64,000 nt of DNA from the NCBI GenBank assembly GCA_030584105.1, contig CP129491.1:1550001-1614000 (forward strand), given 5' to 3'. Below the pieces are notes generated by a model that was not told where the DNA came from, ran no database searches, and saw only the letters and a program-made list of their open reading frames with translations. Positions 36,613 to 45,463 of this stretch are shown here, one piece after another. Position numbers and translations under genes: made by a program. Origin of the DNA: UTCHB3 sp002050155 (lineage in GTDB: Bacteria > Bacteroidota > Ignavibacteria > Ignavibacteriales > Ignavibacteriaceae). The first letter of the stretch is position 1, and every line of letters starts with the position of its first letter.

Positions 36613-38208
36613 ATGCTGAATTATATTTGGGCTGTTTTAATCTTTCTCGCCTTTCTCGCAGCACTTTTTTTTGACGCAAGCGACAGCTTTTCGGACAAAT
36701 ATCGTAACGGTGAGGCAATCGTTTTAACCGCAGAACGAGATTCTGCCGGCATGGCAACTATTGCACTCGACTCAAATTTGCTCTCTAAACATTTCGGCAC
36801 TCAAATTTCCGAGGGATTAACCGTTGCTGTCCCTTTCGAGAGATTAGTAAAAGATAAAAAAGCCGGTGTTCTTTTTCAGGTTCCCTCAGGTGCCACGGGA
36901 ATTATCGCAGATATTGCAAAGATATCGGGTAAAGATGATGACATTTCAGCCTCGATAACCCTTAAAAAAGCGTCTGAAAACAAGGCGGAAGTGTCGGTTA
37001 AAATGGAACCGGTTACTTTCAGAAAGATTAAAGACATCACCAACGCAGCGATTAGTTTTGCCGGAACAGCCGTTGAAATTGCACTCGGCTTAGTCGGCAT
37101 TATGGCTATGTGGCTTGGCATAATGAAAATAGCAGAAGCTGCCGGGTTGATAAACTATATCGCCGCCGGCATGCGACCTATCACCCGAAGGCTTTTCCCC
37201 GATATTCCACATGACCACCCGGCTATCGGTTCGATGATAATGAACATTTCCGCCAATTTCCTCGGGCTTTCTAACGCTGCCACTCCTTTTGGTTTGAAGG
37301 CAATGGAAGACCTCGATAGCCTCAATAAAGAGAAAGGCACCGCAACAAACGCAATGTGTACTTTCTTAACCTTGAACACGGCGGGGATGACACTGATTCC
37401 GGCTACTGCTATTGCAATCAGGGCAGCCGCAGGCAGCACTCAACCTGCAGTTATAATTGGCACCTCACTTTTTGCCTCAGCGTGCGCAACCACTGCGGGG
37501 CTGATTGCGGTGAAAACTTTTGAGAAATTTTCTATGCACCGCTCCGAAGGGTTAAAATTTCTTGCAAATATTGCCAAAAAATCAATTTTTGTACTGCCGG
37601 TACTTGGGTTGCTGGGCTGGCTGTTTTTCTCGGGAATTGTTGATCTGAATGCGCTTGGAATCAACACAGAAACTCTGAAAAGCGTGATTGACGGTTTTTC
37701 AGCGCTGGCGATTCCGGTTATTATCTTTTCTTTTGTGGCAATCGGGCTTTACAAAAAAGTTCATGTTTACGATGTTTTTATTGAAGGTGCAAAAGAGGGC
37801 TTCGGTGTTGCTTTGAGGATTATCCCCTATTTGGTTGCTATGTTAATGGCAATTGGCATTTTCAGAGCAAGTGGCGGGATGGATTTTTTGGTTTGGGTAC
37901 TTTCGCCCGTTACAAATTTAGTGGGTATGCCCGCCGAAGCACTTCCGATGGCTCTTATGCGTCCCCTTTCGGGAAGTGGTTCTATTGCAATTATGACTGA
38001 AATAATAAAAACACATGGGCCCGATTCACTGCTGGGGATAATGGTTTCCACTTTTTACGGCAGCACCGAAACAACTTTCTATGTGCTGGCAGTATATTTT
38101 GGTGCAGTGAATATTAAACGAACAAGATATGCACTACCCGCCGGTTTAATAGCAGATACCACCGGTCTTCTGATGGCAGTGTTTATCGTTCGCTTGTTGT
38201 TCGGTTGA
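36613..38208 (+). CDS. SpmA-SpmB fusion (nucleoside-recognition-domain membrane protein)
   Basis: It has 531 residues. An N-terminal TM and a soluble region of about 125 residues are followed by an SpmA-like half (about 155-310: GLVGIMAMWLGIMKIAEAAGL, NISANFLGLSNAATPFGLKAM, FLTLNTAGMTLIP) and an SpmB-like half (about 355-531: GAKEGFGVALRIIPYLVAMLMA, RPLSGSGS, TFYGSTETTFYVLAVYFG). In spore formers these are two genes; fused forms occur in non-sporulating Gram-negatives, where the role is unknown (a transporter or gate is possible). GGAG lies ahead of the ATG. It is adjacent to the amidase gene. Confidence 0.9.
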   Translation: MLNYIWAVLIFLAFLAALFFDASDSFSDKYRNGEAIVLTAERDSAGMATIALDSNLLSKHFGTQISEGLTVAVPFERLVKDKKAGVLFQVPSGATGIIADIAKISGKDDDISASITLKKASENKAEVSVKMEPVTFRKIKDITNAAISFAGTAVEIALGLVGIMAMWLGIMKIAEAAGLINYIAAGMRPITRRLFPDIPHDHPAIGSMIMNISANFLGLSNAATPFGLKAMEDLDSLNKEKGTATNAMCTFLTLNTAGMTLIPATAIAIRAAAGSTQPAVIIGTSLFASACATTAGLIAVKTFEKFSMHRSEGLKFLANIAKKSIFVLPVLGLLGWLFFSGIVDLNALGINTETLKSVIDGFSALAIPVIIFSFVAIGLYKKVHVYDVFIEGAKEGFGVALRIIPYLVAMLMAIGIFRASGGMDFLVWVLSPVTNLVGMPAEALPMALMRPLSGSGSIAIMTEIIKTHGPDSLLGIMVSTFYGSTETTFYVLAVYFGAVNIKRTRYALPAGLIADTTGLLMAVFIVRLLFG

Positions 38209-38330
38209 TTGGTTTGGTTTTAATAATTTATTTTTAACAGTTTCGAATTGGTGGGAACTTTTAATTGTTGGGCACTTTACTCTGTTAAGAACATTGCTTC
38301 TGTTGGGGGCGCTGCACCGGAGAGTGTAGA

Positions 38331-38450
38331 GTAACAAACGGCGCAACAAGGAGTAAAATGTGGCGCAACAAGTAGTAACATGCAAAACAAAAAGCAGTAA
38401 CTTGTGACGACAGACAGGGAGTAACTTGCTGGCACAAGGGAGTAAAAAAG
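38331..38450. repeat. 22-bp tandem repeat
   Basis: GTAAC/GTAAA occurs at 38331, 38353, 38375 and 38397, exactly 22 bp apart, then at 38421 and 38442 with small shifts. Units look like GAGTAAAATGTGGCGCAACA. It lies in the convergent spacer between the Spm fusion and the OmpA gene. Confidence 0.8.
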
Positions 38451-38475
38451 ACTAGAATTACACAGAAACAAAAAA

Positions 38476-38498
38476 GGCTCTTCTACAACAGAAGAGCC
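38476..38498. terminator. Bidirectional intrinsic terminator
   Basis: 9-bp stem GGCTCTTCT / AGAAGAGCC, loop ACAAC, with A-run to the left and T-run to the right. It serves both convergent genes. Confidence 0.92.
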
Positions 38499-38526
38499 TT
38501 TTTTAATTTTATTAAATTACGAGTTC

Positions 38527-40302
38527 TTACTCAATAACTTTGAACTCAACTCTTCTGTTCAAAGCTCTGCCTTCTGCAGTTGCGTTATCTGCAACAGGCA
38601 TGCTTGCACCGTAGCCTTGAACGGTTAAACGGTCGGCAGAAACGCCCTTTCCGACCAAGTAGGTCTTAACAGCTTCCGCGCGTTTTTCAGAGAGAATTAA
38701 ATTATTTGATTCGGAACCGACTGCATCAGTGTGCCCGCCGATTTCAACTTTAACATCCGTGTTAGAAAGAAGAACTTGTGCCGCATGATTCAGAACAGGG
38801 TAAGACTCAGGTCTCAAACGGGCTGAATTAAAGTCAAAGTTAACGCCGTAAAGCACCCAGCTTTGGTTCGGGTTCTTACCTGAATTTTTGTTAATAAGGT
38901 CCTCAATTCTGTTGTAGTCAACCGGCTCGGTTTGATATTTCTGAACAATTTTTTCAACAATCTGTTCAATCTTATCATAATCAACAGGTTCGTACTGAAC
39001 TTCTTTCTCTTTGCCTTTATCCTTATCTTTATCTACAACATCATCTTTCTTAGCCATACCGTCGTAAACCGGTAATCCTTCAGCTTTATCACCTCTATCG
39101 AGGTATAAGTTCAAGCCCAAAGAAAAAGTCATATAGCTGTCGTAGGGGCCACCCAAGAACCCACCGATAGGTGAACTCATATCAATGTGCCCGTCTAAGC
39201 GATCGCTGGCAACGGTCAGGTACGCAACTTCAGTGTTAATCTCCCAGCTTTCGCTGAAAAGCTTCCAATCCGCACCCAATAAAAGGTTCAACCCATAGTC
39301 AAGATACCATTCACCATCTTTCATAGAAGTAGAAGAAGGTTTATTAACGGCATAACCAACAACTGAACCACCCATACCAATATAGGGTGTTACGGGCTCA
39401 TAAGGAAGGAATTTGTAAAGAATATCCAACTGACCATTCGCTAAATCAGTGCTTTGCCCGTTGGCTGATCCTTGAATGTGGGCATAGAAAGGTTTAATTC
39501 TGAACGAAACATATTCGTTGAATTTTTTAGTCAGGTGAAGGTAGCCACCATAACTAAACTCTTTCCCCAGCACTTCAGTTCCCACATACCTTGGGTACAG
39601 AAAACCAAAACCCCATTGCCAGCTGTTGGCATAAACCGGGTATCTCTCGATAATAGGCAACAGTTTTTCTTTAGGGTTAGCGCCCGGGTAATATTTGCTG
39701 GTAGGCCCAAAATTGAAATTATAATTTAAGCCGAGTGTAAAGTCCATATAAGAGTCATATTGACCGCCAAGCATTCCGCCAATCGCACCGTTTTTACCGT
39801 CTAAACGGTCGTTTGCAACGGAATGATAGCCAAATTCTGCATTCAGATCCCAATTTTTACCCAAAAGGTTCTTGAAAGTAACACCCAAACCTAAGTCAGC
39901 ACTATAGTCGAGAATCATTTCTTCCTTCCCGCTTTGTGGCTTTATCATATTTTGAGCGAACCCGGAAAAGCCAAAAGAAAGATATGGCGTAACTGAGTAA
40001 TTTGGCACAAAATAGTAGTTCAGCCCTAATCCTGCGCCAAACAGGTCTGTTTTACTATCTTTTGCCTGCGGTATTAAATGTGTATAAAAAGGTTTAACTC
40101 TAAACCCGACATGTTCTGACATATCGAATTCAATATTCAGATAGCCACCATAGTTAAATTCTTCACCACCGGCATCTGTGCCGAGTAGCCGCGGATACAA
40201 ACCTCCAAACCCAAATTTCCATTGGTCCATATAGACCTGTGCATCTGCTTTCAACGAAAGCAAAGTAAACGCTAAAGCAATTAACACAGATATTCGTTTC
40301 AT
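38527..40302 (-). CDS. OmpA-family protein with two tandem beta barrels
   Basis: It has 591 residues. The start at 40302 is chosen because it gives signal peptide MKRISVLIALAFTLLSLKADAQ with AGGAAA upstream; the open frame extends further 5' without meaning. Residues about 22-220 and 235-430 are two copies of one barrel domain (WKFGFGGLYPRLLGT / WQWGFGFLYPRYVGT; RLDGKNGAIGGMLGGQYDSYM / RLDGHIDMSSPIGGFLGGPYDSYM). A charged linker with a repeated EPVDY.(K/R)IE motif follows. The C-terminal OmpA peptidoglycan-binding domain (480-591) has VNFDFNSARLRPES, GGHTDAVGS and NRRVEF. It links the outer membrane to peptidoglycan. Confidence 0.92.
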   Translation of the reverse strand: MKRISVLIALAFTLLSLKADAQVYMDQWKFGFGGLYPRLLGTDAGGEEFNYGGYLNIEFDMSEHVGFRVKPFYTHLIPQAKDSKTDLFGAGLGLNYYFVPNYSVTPYLSFGFSGFAQNMIKPQSGKEEMILDYSADLGLGVTFKNLLGKNWDLNAEFGYHSVANDRLDGKNGAIGGMLGGQYDSYMDFTLGLNYNFNFGPTSKYYPGANPKEKLLPIIERYPVYANSWQWGFGFLYPRYVGTEVLGKEFSYGGYLHLTKKFNEYVSFRIKPFYAHIQGSANGQSTDLANGQLDILYKFLPYEPVTPYIGMGGSVVGYAVNKPSSTSMKDGEWYLDYGLNLLLGADWKLFSESWEINTEVAYLTVASDRLDGHIDMSSPIGGFLGGPYDSYMTFSLGLNLYLDRGDKAEGLPVYDGMAKKDDVVDKDKDKGKEKEVQYEPVDYDKIEQIVEKIVQKYQTEPVDYNRIEDLINKNSGKNPNQSWVLYGVNFDFNSARLRPESYPVLNHAAQVLLSNTDVKVEIGGHTDAVGSESNNLILSEKRAEAVKTYLVGKGVSADRLTVQGYGASMPVADNATAEGRALNRRVEFKVIE

Positions 40303-40519
40303 GTGCGAGTTTCCTAATTTTCTGAATGCATACCGCAAATTTAATAAATTTCCAAACAGACACAAAGAAATTTTGTGATTTTGAAAACATTTTGTAAAAT
40401 TTTTTTTGTGTAACTTCTTGACGAACTGTAAGTTACACAATTCACTTAACTTTTTAATCTAAATAAGCCATTCTAACACATTTGAATTCGAAAAATTTTT
40501 ACATATATTTTTTTTTGGT

Positions 40520-40527
40520 TATATTTG
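40520..40527 (+). promoter_or_regulatory. Candidate -7 element (TATATTTG) of the tRNA gene
   Basis: TATATTTG, matching the Bacteroidota TAnnTTTG box, lies 13 bp before the tRNA. The longer string TTATATTTGCA recurs before the gene at 49712. No clear -33 TTTG at the usual distance was found. Confidence 0.45.
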
Positions 40528-40539
40528 CAGTCTGAATTT

Positions 40540-40614
40540 CGGGGTGTAGCGCAGCCCGGTTAGCGCGCTTCGTTCGGGACGAAGAGGTCGAGAGTTCAAA
40601 TCCCTCCACCCCGA
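40540..40614 (+). tRNA. tRNA-Pro (anticodon CGG)
   Basis: Cloverleaf: acceptor CGGGGTG / CACCCCG (7 perfect pairs), D-arm GCGC/GCGC, anticodon stem CTTCG / CGAAG with loop TTCGGGA (anticodon CGG), T-arm with loop TTCAAAT and one A-C mismatch in the stem, and discriminator A. The 5' C1 and overall form fit tRNA-Pro. CCA is not encoded. Confidence 0.95.
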
Positions 40615-40640
40615 CTAACCAAAACAAGAATAGTAATATA

Positions 40641-41138
40641 ATGGCATCAAATCATTCTTTTGATATTGTATCTGAGGTTGATTTTCAGGAGGTGGATAAC
40701 GCAGTTAATCAGGCTCTTAAAGAAATCATCCAACGATACGATCTTAAAGATTCTCGCACTACTATTGAACTTTCTAAAAAAGATAAAAGCCTCTCTATCC
40801 ATACAAAAGACGACTATGCACTCAAGCAAAGTATTGATATTTTGCAGACTAAGTTCATCAGACGCGGGCTTTCTATTAAAGTTTTGAAATTAAACGAAGC
40901 CGAACCCGCCGCCGGTGGCACACTCAGAATGAAGATTGACCTCAGAAGTGGCATTTCCAAAGATGACGCCAGAGAAATCACGAAACTGATTAAAGACTCG
41001 AAATTGAAGGTTAATGCACAAATTCAGGATGAACAAGTGCGTGTTTCAGGCTCGAAGATTGACGATCTTCAAAAAATTCAGCAGTTAGTGAAAGAAAGAG
41101 ATTTCCCATTCCCTGTTCAGTTTGTGAATTATAAGTAA
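40641..41138 (+). CDS. yajQ: YajQ-family nucleotide-binding protein
   Basis: It has 165 residues and is cytoplasmic. The N-terminus MASNHSFDIVSEVDFQEVDNAVNQA and internal RYDLKDS, DDYALKQSIDILQTKFIRRG and KLKVNAQIQDEQVRVSGSKIDDLQ are characteristic of YajQ. The family binds nucleotides; some members bind cyclic di-GMP and affect transcription. The start is ATG at 40641, 26 bp after the tRNA, so the two may share a promoter. Confidence 0.95.
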   Translation: MASNHSFDIVSEVDFQEVDNAVNQALKEIIQRYDLKDSRTTIELSKKDKSLSIHTKDDYALKQSIDILQTKFIRRGLSIKVLKLNEAEPAAGGTLRMKIDLRSGISKDDAREITKLIKDSKLKVNAQIQDEQVRVSGSKIDDLQKIQQLVKERDFPFPVQFVNYK

Positions 41139-41188
41139 TTGCCCTGAATAGTTCAACAACCAAACTACTCCACAAGAAAGATTCTGAC

Positions 41189-43924
41189 TTATCTCCTTCC
41201 ACTGAAGAAACTGTCTGACTTCTCAACTTTCAGATCCTGCAGTTGCGGTGCTTTAACCTTAATTTCAAACCGGTAGCCGGTGTAAGTGCCTATTGGGTTC
41301 CAGACAAAATTCATCACCCAACAATGAAGATCGCGGCTGATAACCACCTGAGGAGCCGCAAAATCTTTCTTTTCAAAATCGTAGCTGCCGCTTAACGAAA
41401 ATTTCCACGATTTGGTGAGATTAAAATTCAGATCGGCGCGAAGTGTCGTATATTTTAATACTTGAATGGGGGTGGCTCTGTTCTCGTTATAATTAAACGA
41501 TAAATTAAGTGACCAGGGAATTGAAAAGTCAGGGTCAACATCAGCATAAAGCCCCTGGAAATTTCGGTCTCTGTACACAACTTTTCTGTCAAATTGCGTA
41601 GTATCCCTTTCGCCGGATTGGTTTGTTTTATCCGCTGCGAGCGTTACTGTTGCAGAAAAATTGAAGTTCCTCATTCTTAAGAATCCCTCACCCTCGTTAA
41701 CCAACAGTTTATTCAACTCTCTGCCGTTGTTATCCCAAACATAAGGGCTGAAAACAGCAGACCCCGAAACACTTAAAAAATCGAGCACCTGGGTTCTGTA
41801 GTCAAGGAACAAATTCGAGAGCCTCAACGAATCCGCTGCGAAATTGTAAGAAATGCCGGCATTCAGGTTCAACAGCTGAATTTTCTTCTCTTTTGCGGTG
41901 GTATCGTTTCTGTCGGGCAGCGTTTTGATTTCAAAAATATTAGATAATCCCAACCTCATATTCTGCTGTTCACCCATTGGAGCCCCGCCGAAAATTTCCC
42001 TCTCAAACTTATTATATTTTATATTTCTGCCGGAAGCATCGATATAAGAACCGAAATACCCCCACCCACTTTCGGAAAAATCGGGCTGATAATCGTAACT
42101 TAAAGTGGGTATCAGCGTATGCCTCATCGAGGCAATTCCAAGAGTGTTAATGGGAAAAATCCCGTAAAGTTTTGTTGTTGCAGTTACGCCAACCCTAAAA
42201 GTTCTCACAAAACCCAATTGATCAATATCGTTGGTTACGATCGAATCGCGCAGAGCATTTGCCGCATTAATCGAATAATTATAGGCACCGTACATATCCG
42301 CCCCGGTTCCGCTTGGCAGATAAATGGATGTTCTTTCAATCTGTTTTGTGTACCAAAGTTCCTGATAGTTGATGTTCGGTGCAATGCTTATATAACCGAT
42401 TTTTGGAGAAAGTGAAATGGTGATATTATGTCTGATTCCGCCCCGGATATCAAGAAGACCATCAGTAGTCTTTCTGTTGTTCTGAAGTTGCCCCGAGTAA
42501 CTGATCCCTAATTTTTCGTACCACGCCTCATCTGTTTTTATCTCGTCACTTCTGAAAGGATAAAAAACAGATTTAGTGAAAGAAACAGTCGGCAATATTT
42601 CGTTAATATTTCCGCTTTGAAGTTCCTGCTCACGGGTGTAACCTGCGCTGAGGCTGGCACCCCAGTTTTCAATATTTTGAAAATATGAGATATTCGAATA
42701 GATATTATCCCGCAGGAGATCGTTATAGTTAGTGCTGTTCTGTTTTATATAATCACTTGAAAGAAACTCAATGTTTGCGTCAAGCCTCGAGTCGGGTGTT
42801 AACGGATGATTGTGCACCCACCTGATCCTCCAGTTTTTTTCGTCAATTCTTCCCGGATCAGTAAGTTCACCCTGATTGAGGTTTGAGTAACCCGCTTCTA
42901 AGTATCCGGTAAAATCATATCTTTTTACATAACGGAAATTACCATTCAACCCAAAACCGCCGCGTGTATAATAGTCACCCGTTAGTGTCAAATCCATATA
43001 ATCATTAATTGCCCAATAGTAACCAAATCGTGAAAGGTAGCGCCCGTAGTTTCCTCTGCTGCCAAATGCGGGTGTAAGCAGCCCTGAGCGCCTTCCTTTT
43101 TGCAACGGAATAACCGCAAACGGCAACGGTACGGGGAAAGGTACGCCGCCGAAAGTAAGCCATATCCACTTCCCTATTAACTGCTCGTCAGGAATTACTT
43201 TCATTTCCATACATTGAAAGCCATAGTGAGGGTGCGGAAGTTCACATGTGGTGTAGAACCCTCCCTCAACAAAGTAGTTTTTTTCGTCAAGTTTTTTAAT
43301 TTTCACCCCCGAATAAGAGGCATCCGGATTTTGTGTTGAGGCGTAACTTATGTGCCCCCTCTTGGTTTTGAAGTTATACTTCATCACCTCCCCTACATAT
43401 TTTTCCGACCCATCAATCAGTTCAGGTTTCTGTTTGGTGATGGTAAAGCCGGAACTATCCACTGTTGTTCCAAAAGCATGCACATCGGATGACTCGAAAA
43501 ATACGATAATTTTACCGCTTTTTAACTCTGTCGTTTTATATTTTATTACACCCTGGTTATATATTTCCATCCTTTTCAACTTCGTAAAAAAGAGAATAGA
43601 ATCGGTAGCTGAAGAGTAAACAAGCGTGTCAATATCACTTTTTCTGACAGTATCTTTTTTTACCAATGAATCGCCCGTTATGGAAAGTGAGTCATTTAAT
43701 TCCGGAATTGAATCGGCTACAACGGGGATTGAATCGGCAGAACTTTGAAAATTATCTTTTGTCGAAAACGCCTCAGCAGCATTCAACAAACCATTTGAAG
43801 AGATACGCGACTTACCGGGTAAAAAAGTACCGGTGCCGTATGAAAATACAGGTGGTGCTCCAAAAACTTCAAGAGGGAGTAAAAGGTGGAAAAATAAAGC
43901 AAATAACGGGAAAAGTTGCCGCAT
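41189..43924 (-). CDS. lptD: LPS assembly outer-membrane protein LptD
   Basis: It has 911 residues. It inserts lipopolysaccharide in the outer leaflet. The signal peptide ends near VFGAPP. A Ser/Asp-rich spacer (about 50-105) precedes a beta-jellyroll OstA-like domain (about 110-240, LKRMEIYNQGVIKYKTTELKSG in pieces). A conserved junction follows (FVEGGFYTTCELPHPHYGF with Cys, KWIWLTFGGVPFPVPLPFAVIP), then a long beta barrel to the end. It resembles the Bacteroidota type of LptD rather than the proteobacterial one, with only scattered Cys residues. It lies 9 bp behind the Gfo/Idh/MocA gene, so both are likely one operon for LPS. Confidence 0.88.
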   Translation of the reverse strand: MRQLFPLFALFFHLLLPLEVFGAPPVFSYGTGTFLPGKSRISSNGLLNAAEAFSTKDNFQSSADSIPVVADSIPELNDSLSITGDSLVKKDTVRKSDIDTLVYSSATDSILFFTKLKRMEIYNQGVIKYKTTELKSGKIIVFFESSDVHAFGTTVDSSGFTITKQKPELIDGSEKYVGEVMKYNFKTKRGHISYASTQNPDASYSGVKIKKLDEKNYFVEGGFYTTCELPHPHYGFQCMEMKVIPDEQLIGKWIWLTFGGVPFPVPLPFAVIPLQKGRRSGLLTPAFGSRGNYGRYLSRFGYYWAINDYMDLTLTGDYYTRGGFGLNGNFRYVKRYDFTGYLEAGYSNLNQGELTDPGRIDEKNWRIRWVHNHPLTPDSRLDANIEFLSSDYIKQNSTNYNDLLRDNIYSNISYFQNIENWGASLSAGYTREQELQSGNINEILPTVSFTKSVFYPFRSDEIKTDEAWYEKLGISYSGQLQNNRKTTDGLLDIRGGIRHNITISLSPKIGYISIAPNINYQELWYTKQIERTSIYLPSGTGADMYGAYNYSINAANALRDSIVTNDIDQLGFVRTFRVGVTATTKLYGIFPINTLGIASMRHTLIPTLSYDYQPDFSESGWGYFGSYIDASGRNIKYNKFEREIFGGAPMGEQQNMRLGLSNIFEIKTLPDRNDTTAKEKKIQLLNLNAGISYNFAADSLRLSNLFLDYRTQVLDFLSVSGSAVFSPYVWDNNGRELNKLLVNEGEGFLRMRNFNFSATVTLAADKTNQSGERDTTQFDRKVVYRDRNFQGLYADVDPDFSIPWSLNLSFNYNENRATPIQVLKYTTLRADLNFNLTKSWKFSLSGSYDFEKKDFAAPQVVISRDLHCWVMNFVWNPIGTYTGYRFEIKVKAPQLQDLKVEKSDSFFSGRR

Positions 43925-43933
43925 TACAGCTTT

Positions 43934-44941
43934 TCACCTGCTTTCGCTTTGGCTGATCTTCCTAATCGATTCTTCAATCTTTTCACTGATCTGATGAGCC
44001 ACCTTCAGAGCCTTTAGTCCATCTTCACCTGAAACCACAGGTGGCTGACGCATTGCAACAGCTTTTATGAAAAGTGAAAGCTCATACTCTAAGGCGTTAA
44101 TTTTGGGTGCTTCGGCTTGCTCGTAGATTACACTCTTCGCATTATCACCGACCCCAATGGTACCAAAAGAAAAAGCAGCAATGGAAGTGTCGCCCGGCGA
44201 AATCAGTCTGTAAATCTCGGTTGTTCCGGTTATAAAATCGAGCGTAATATAATTATCTTTTTGGAACAACCGCATTTTCCTCATCTTTTTCTGCGATATT
44301 CTGCTTGCCGTAACAACCGCCACCGCACCGTTTGCAAACTCGATTCTGCAGTTGGCGATGTCGCTCGTTGGTGAAACCACAGGAATACCGGAGGCATCAA
44401 TCTTCACCACTTCACTTTTCACGAGGCTTAAAATTATGTCAATATCATGGATCATAAGATCGAGAACCACAGCCACATCGGTTCCCCGCGGGTTAAACTG
44501 AGCCAAACGGTCGGTCTGTATAAATTTTGGGTCTAAATTATATCCTTCAACCGCCAGAATTGCGGGGTTGAACCGCTCGATGTGCCCCACCTGAATCAGT
44601 CTTCCGTTTCGTTTGGCTAACGCAACCAATTTTTCTCCCTCTTCAATGGTTGCGGTCATCGGCTTTTCGATAAAAACATCCAACCCTGCCGCGAGCGCAC
44701 GGCTCGCCACTTCATAATGTGCGGTAGTGGTAACGGCAATGCAAACAGCTTCACACCCTGCGAAAAGATCGGTTTCCCTTGCAAAATTTTTTACTCCTTG
44801 TTCCCTTGCGCAAGTTTCAGATTTTTCGTAGGAAGAATCATAAACACCCACTAACTCAGCATTTTCGATGTTTTTTAACATTTTCACATGCAGGCTGCCA
44901 AGATGCCCTGTGCCCACAACACCAATCTTTACTTTTTTCAT
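43934..44941 (-). CDS. Gfo/Idh/MocA-family NAD(P)-dependent oxidoreductase, possibly GnnA-like
   Basis: It has 335 residues from ATG 44941, which starts the Rossmann fold (MKKVKIGVVGTGHLGSLHVKML); the longer open frame upstream is not used. The nucleotide site is GTGHLG, and catalytic-region motifs are IEKPMT, VGHIERFNPA and DLMIHDIDI. The GHIERFNPA and HDIDI motifs, together with the lptD neighbour, fit UDP-GlcNAc 3-dehydrogenases of the GnnA type, which help make amide-linked lipid A (2,3-diamino sugar). No gnnB aminotransferase is seen here, so this substrate is inference. The gene is probably co-transcribed with lptD. Confidence 0.85.
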   Translation of the reverse strand: MKKVKIGVVGTGHLGSLHVKMLKNIENAELVGVYDSSYEKSETCAREQGVKNFARETDLFAGCEAVCIAVTTTAHYEVASRALAAGLDVFIEKPMTATIEEGEKLVALAKRNGRLIQVGHIERFNPAILAVEGYNLDPKFIQTDRLAQFNPRGTDVAVVLDLMIHDIDIILSLVKSEVVKIDASGIPVVSPTSDIANCRIEFANGAVAVVTASRISQKKMRKMRLFQKDNYITLDFITGTTEIYRLISPGDTSIAAFSFGTIGVGDNAKSVIYEQAEAPKINALEYELSLFIKAVAMRQPPVVSGEDGLKALKVAHQISEKIEESIRKISQSESR

Positions 44942-45106
44942 CCGAATTTTATGCTTTGAATAAGGGTAGTTACAATGAATTAAAAAGTGGCTTGCCCCAT
45001 ACAAATGAGACAACACCACTTAATATTTAAATTGTGAAATGAAATGAAACTCGACTGCCTTGCGCACTTGAGCCTGCACATTGTGGGTCGGTTCAAAATC
45101 CCGGGT

Positions 45107-45352
45107 TTATTTAGATACTATCTCTACACACTTGATCGAAGAATAAGGCACAAATATCTTAACCTCATTCCCGGCTTCTCTGTCATTTTTAAGCAGAATG
45201 CCTTCGTCGTATGCTCCTTCAAGTTTACCAAACTTAAAAACCACCTCGTAAATCGGCTGATCTTTTGTCGATGGTTCAGCGACAAGACCATAGTTTTCGT
45301 GCATAGTAACCTGTAAAGAAGCGCCTATGTATTGTGACCAATCGAATTTCAT
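45107..45352 (-). CDS. Small conserved-looking protein, function unknown
   Basis: It has 81 residues from ATG 45352, with AGGAG eleven bases upstream; a TTG eight codons earlier is less likely. There is no signal peptide or TM. The sequence begins MKFDWSQYIGASLQV and looks like a small beta-barrel or SH3-like fold (alternating strands, YEVVFKFGKLEGAY, KIFVPYSSIKCVEIV). Not recognised. It lies between the YihY family gene and the lptD operon, on the same strand. Confidence 0.6.
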   Translation of the reverse strand: MKFDWSQYIGASLQVTMHENYGLVAEPSTKDQPIYEVVFKFGKLEGAYDEGILLKNDREAGNEVKIFVPYSSIKCVEIVSK

Positions 45353-45463
45353 GCTATTAAAGACTCCTATATGCAAACTTTTTTAGAATAAGGATTTAAT
45401 ATAATAAATGTAGTGATTTTTCGCAAAAGGTAAAATTGCGAATCATCGAAATTTTCCACCCAA

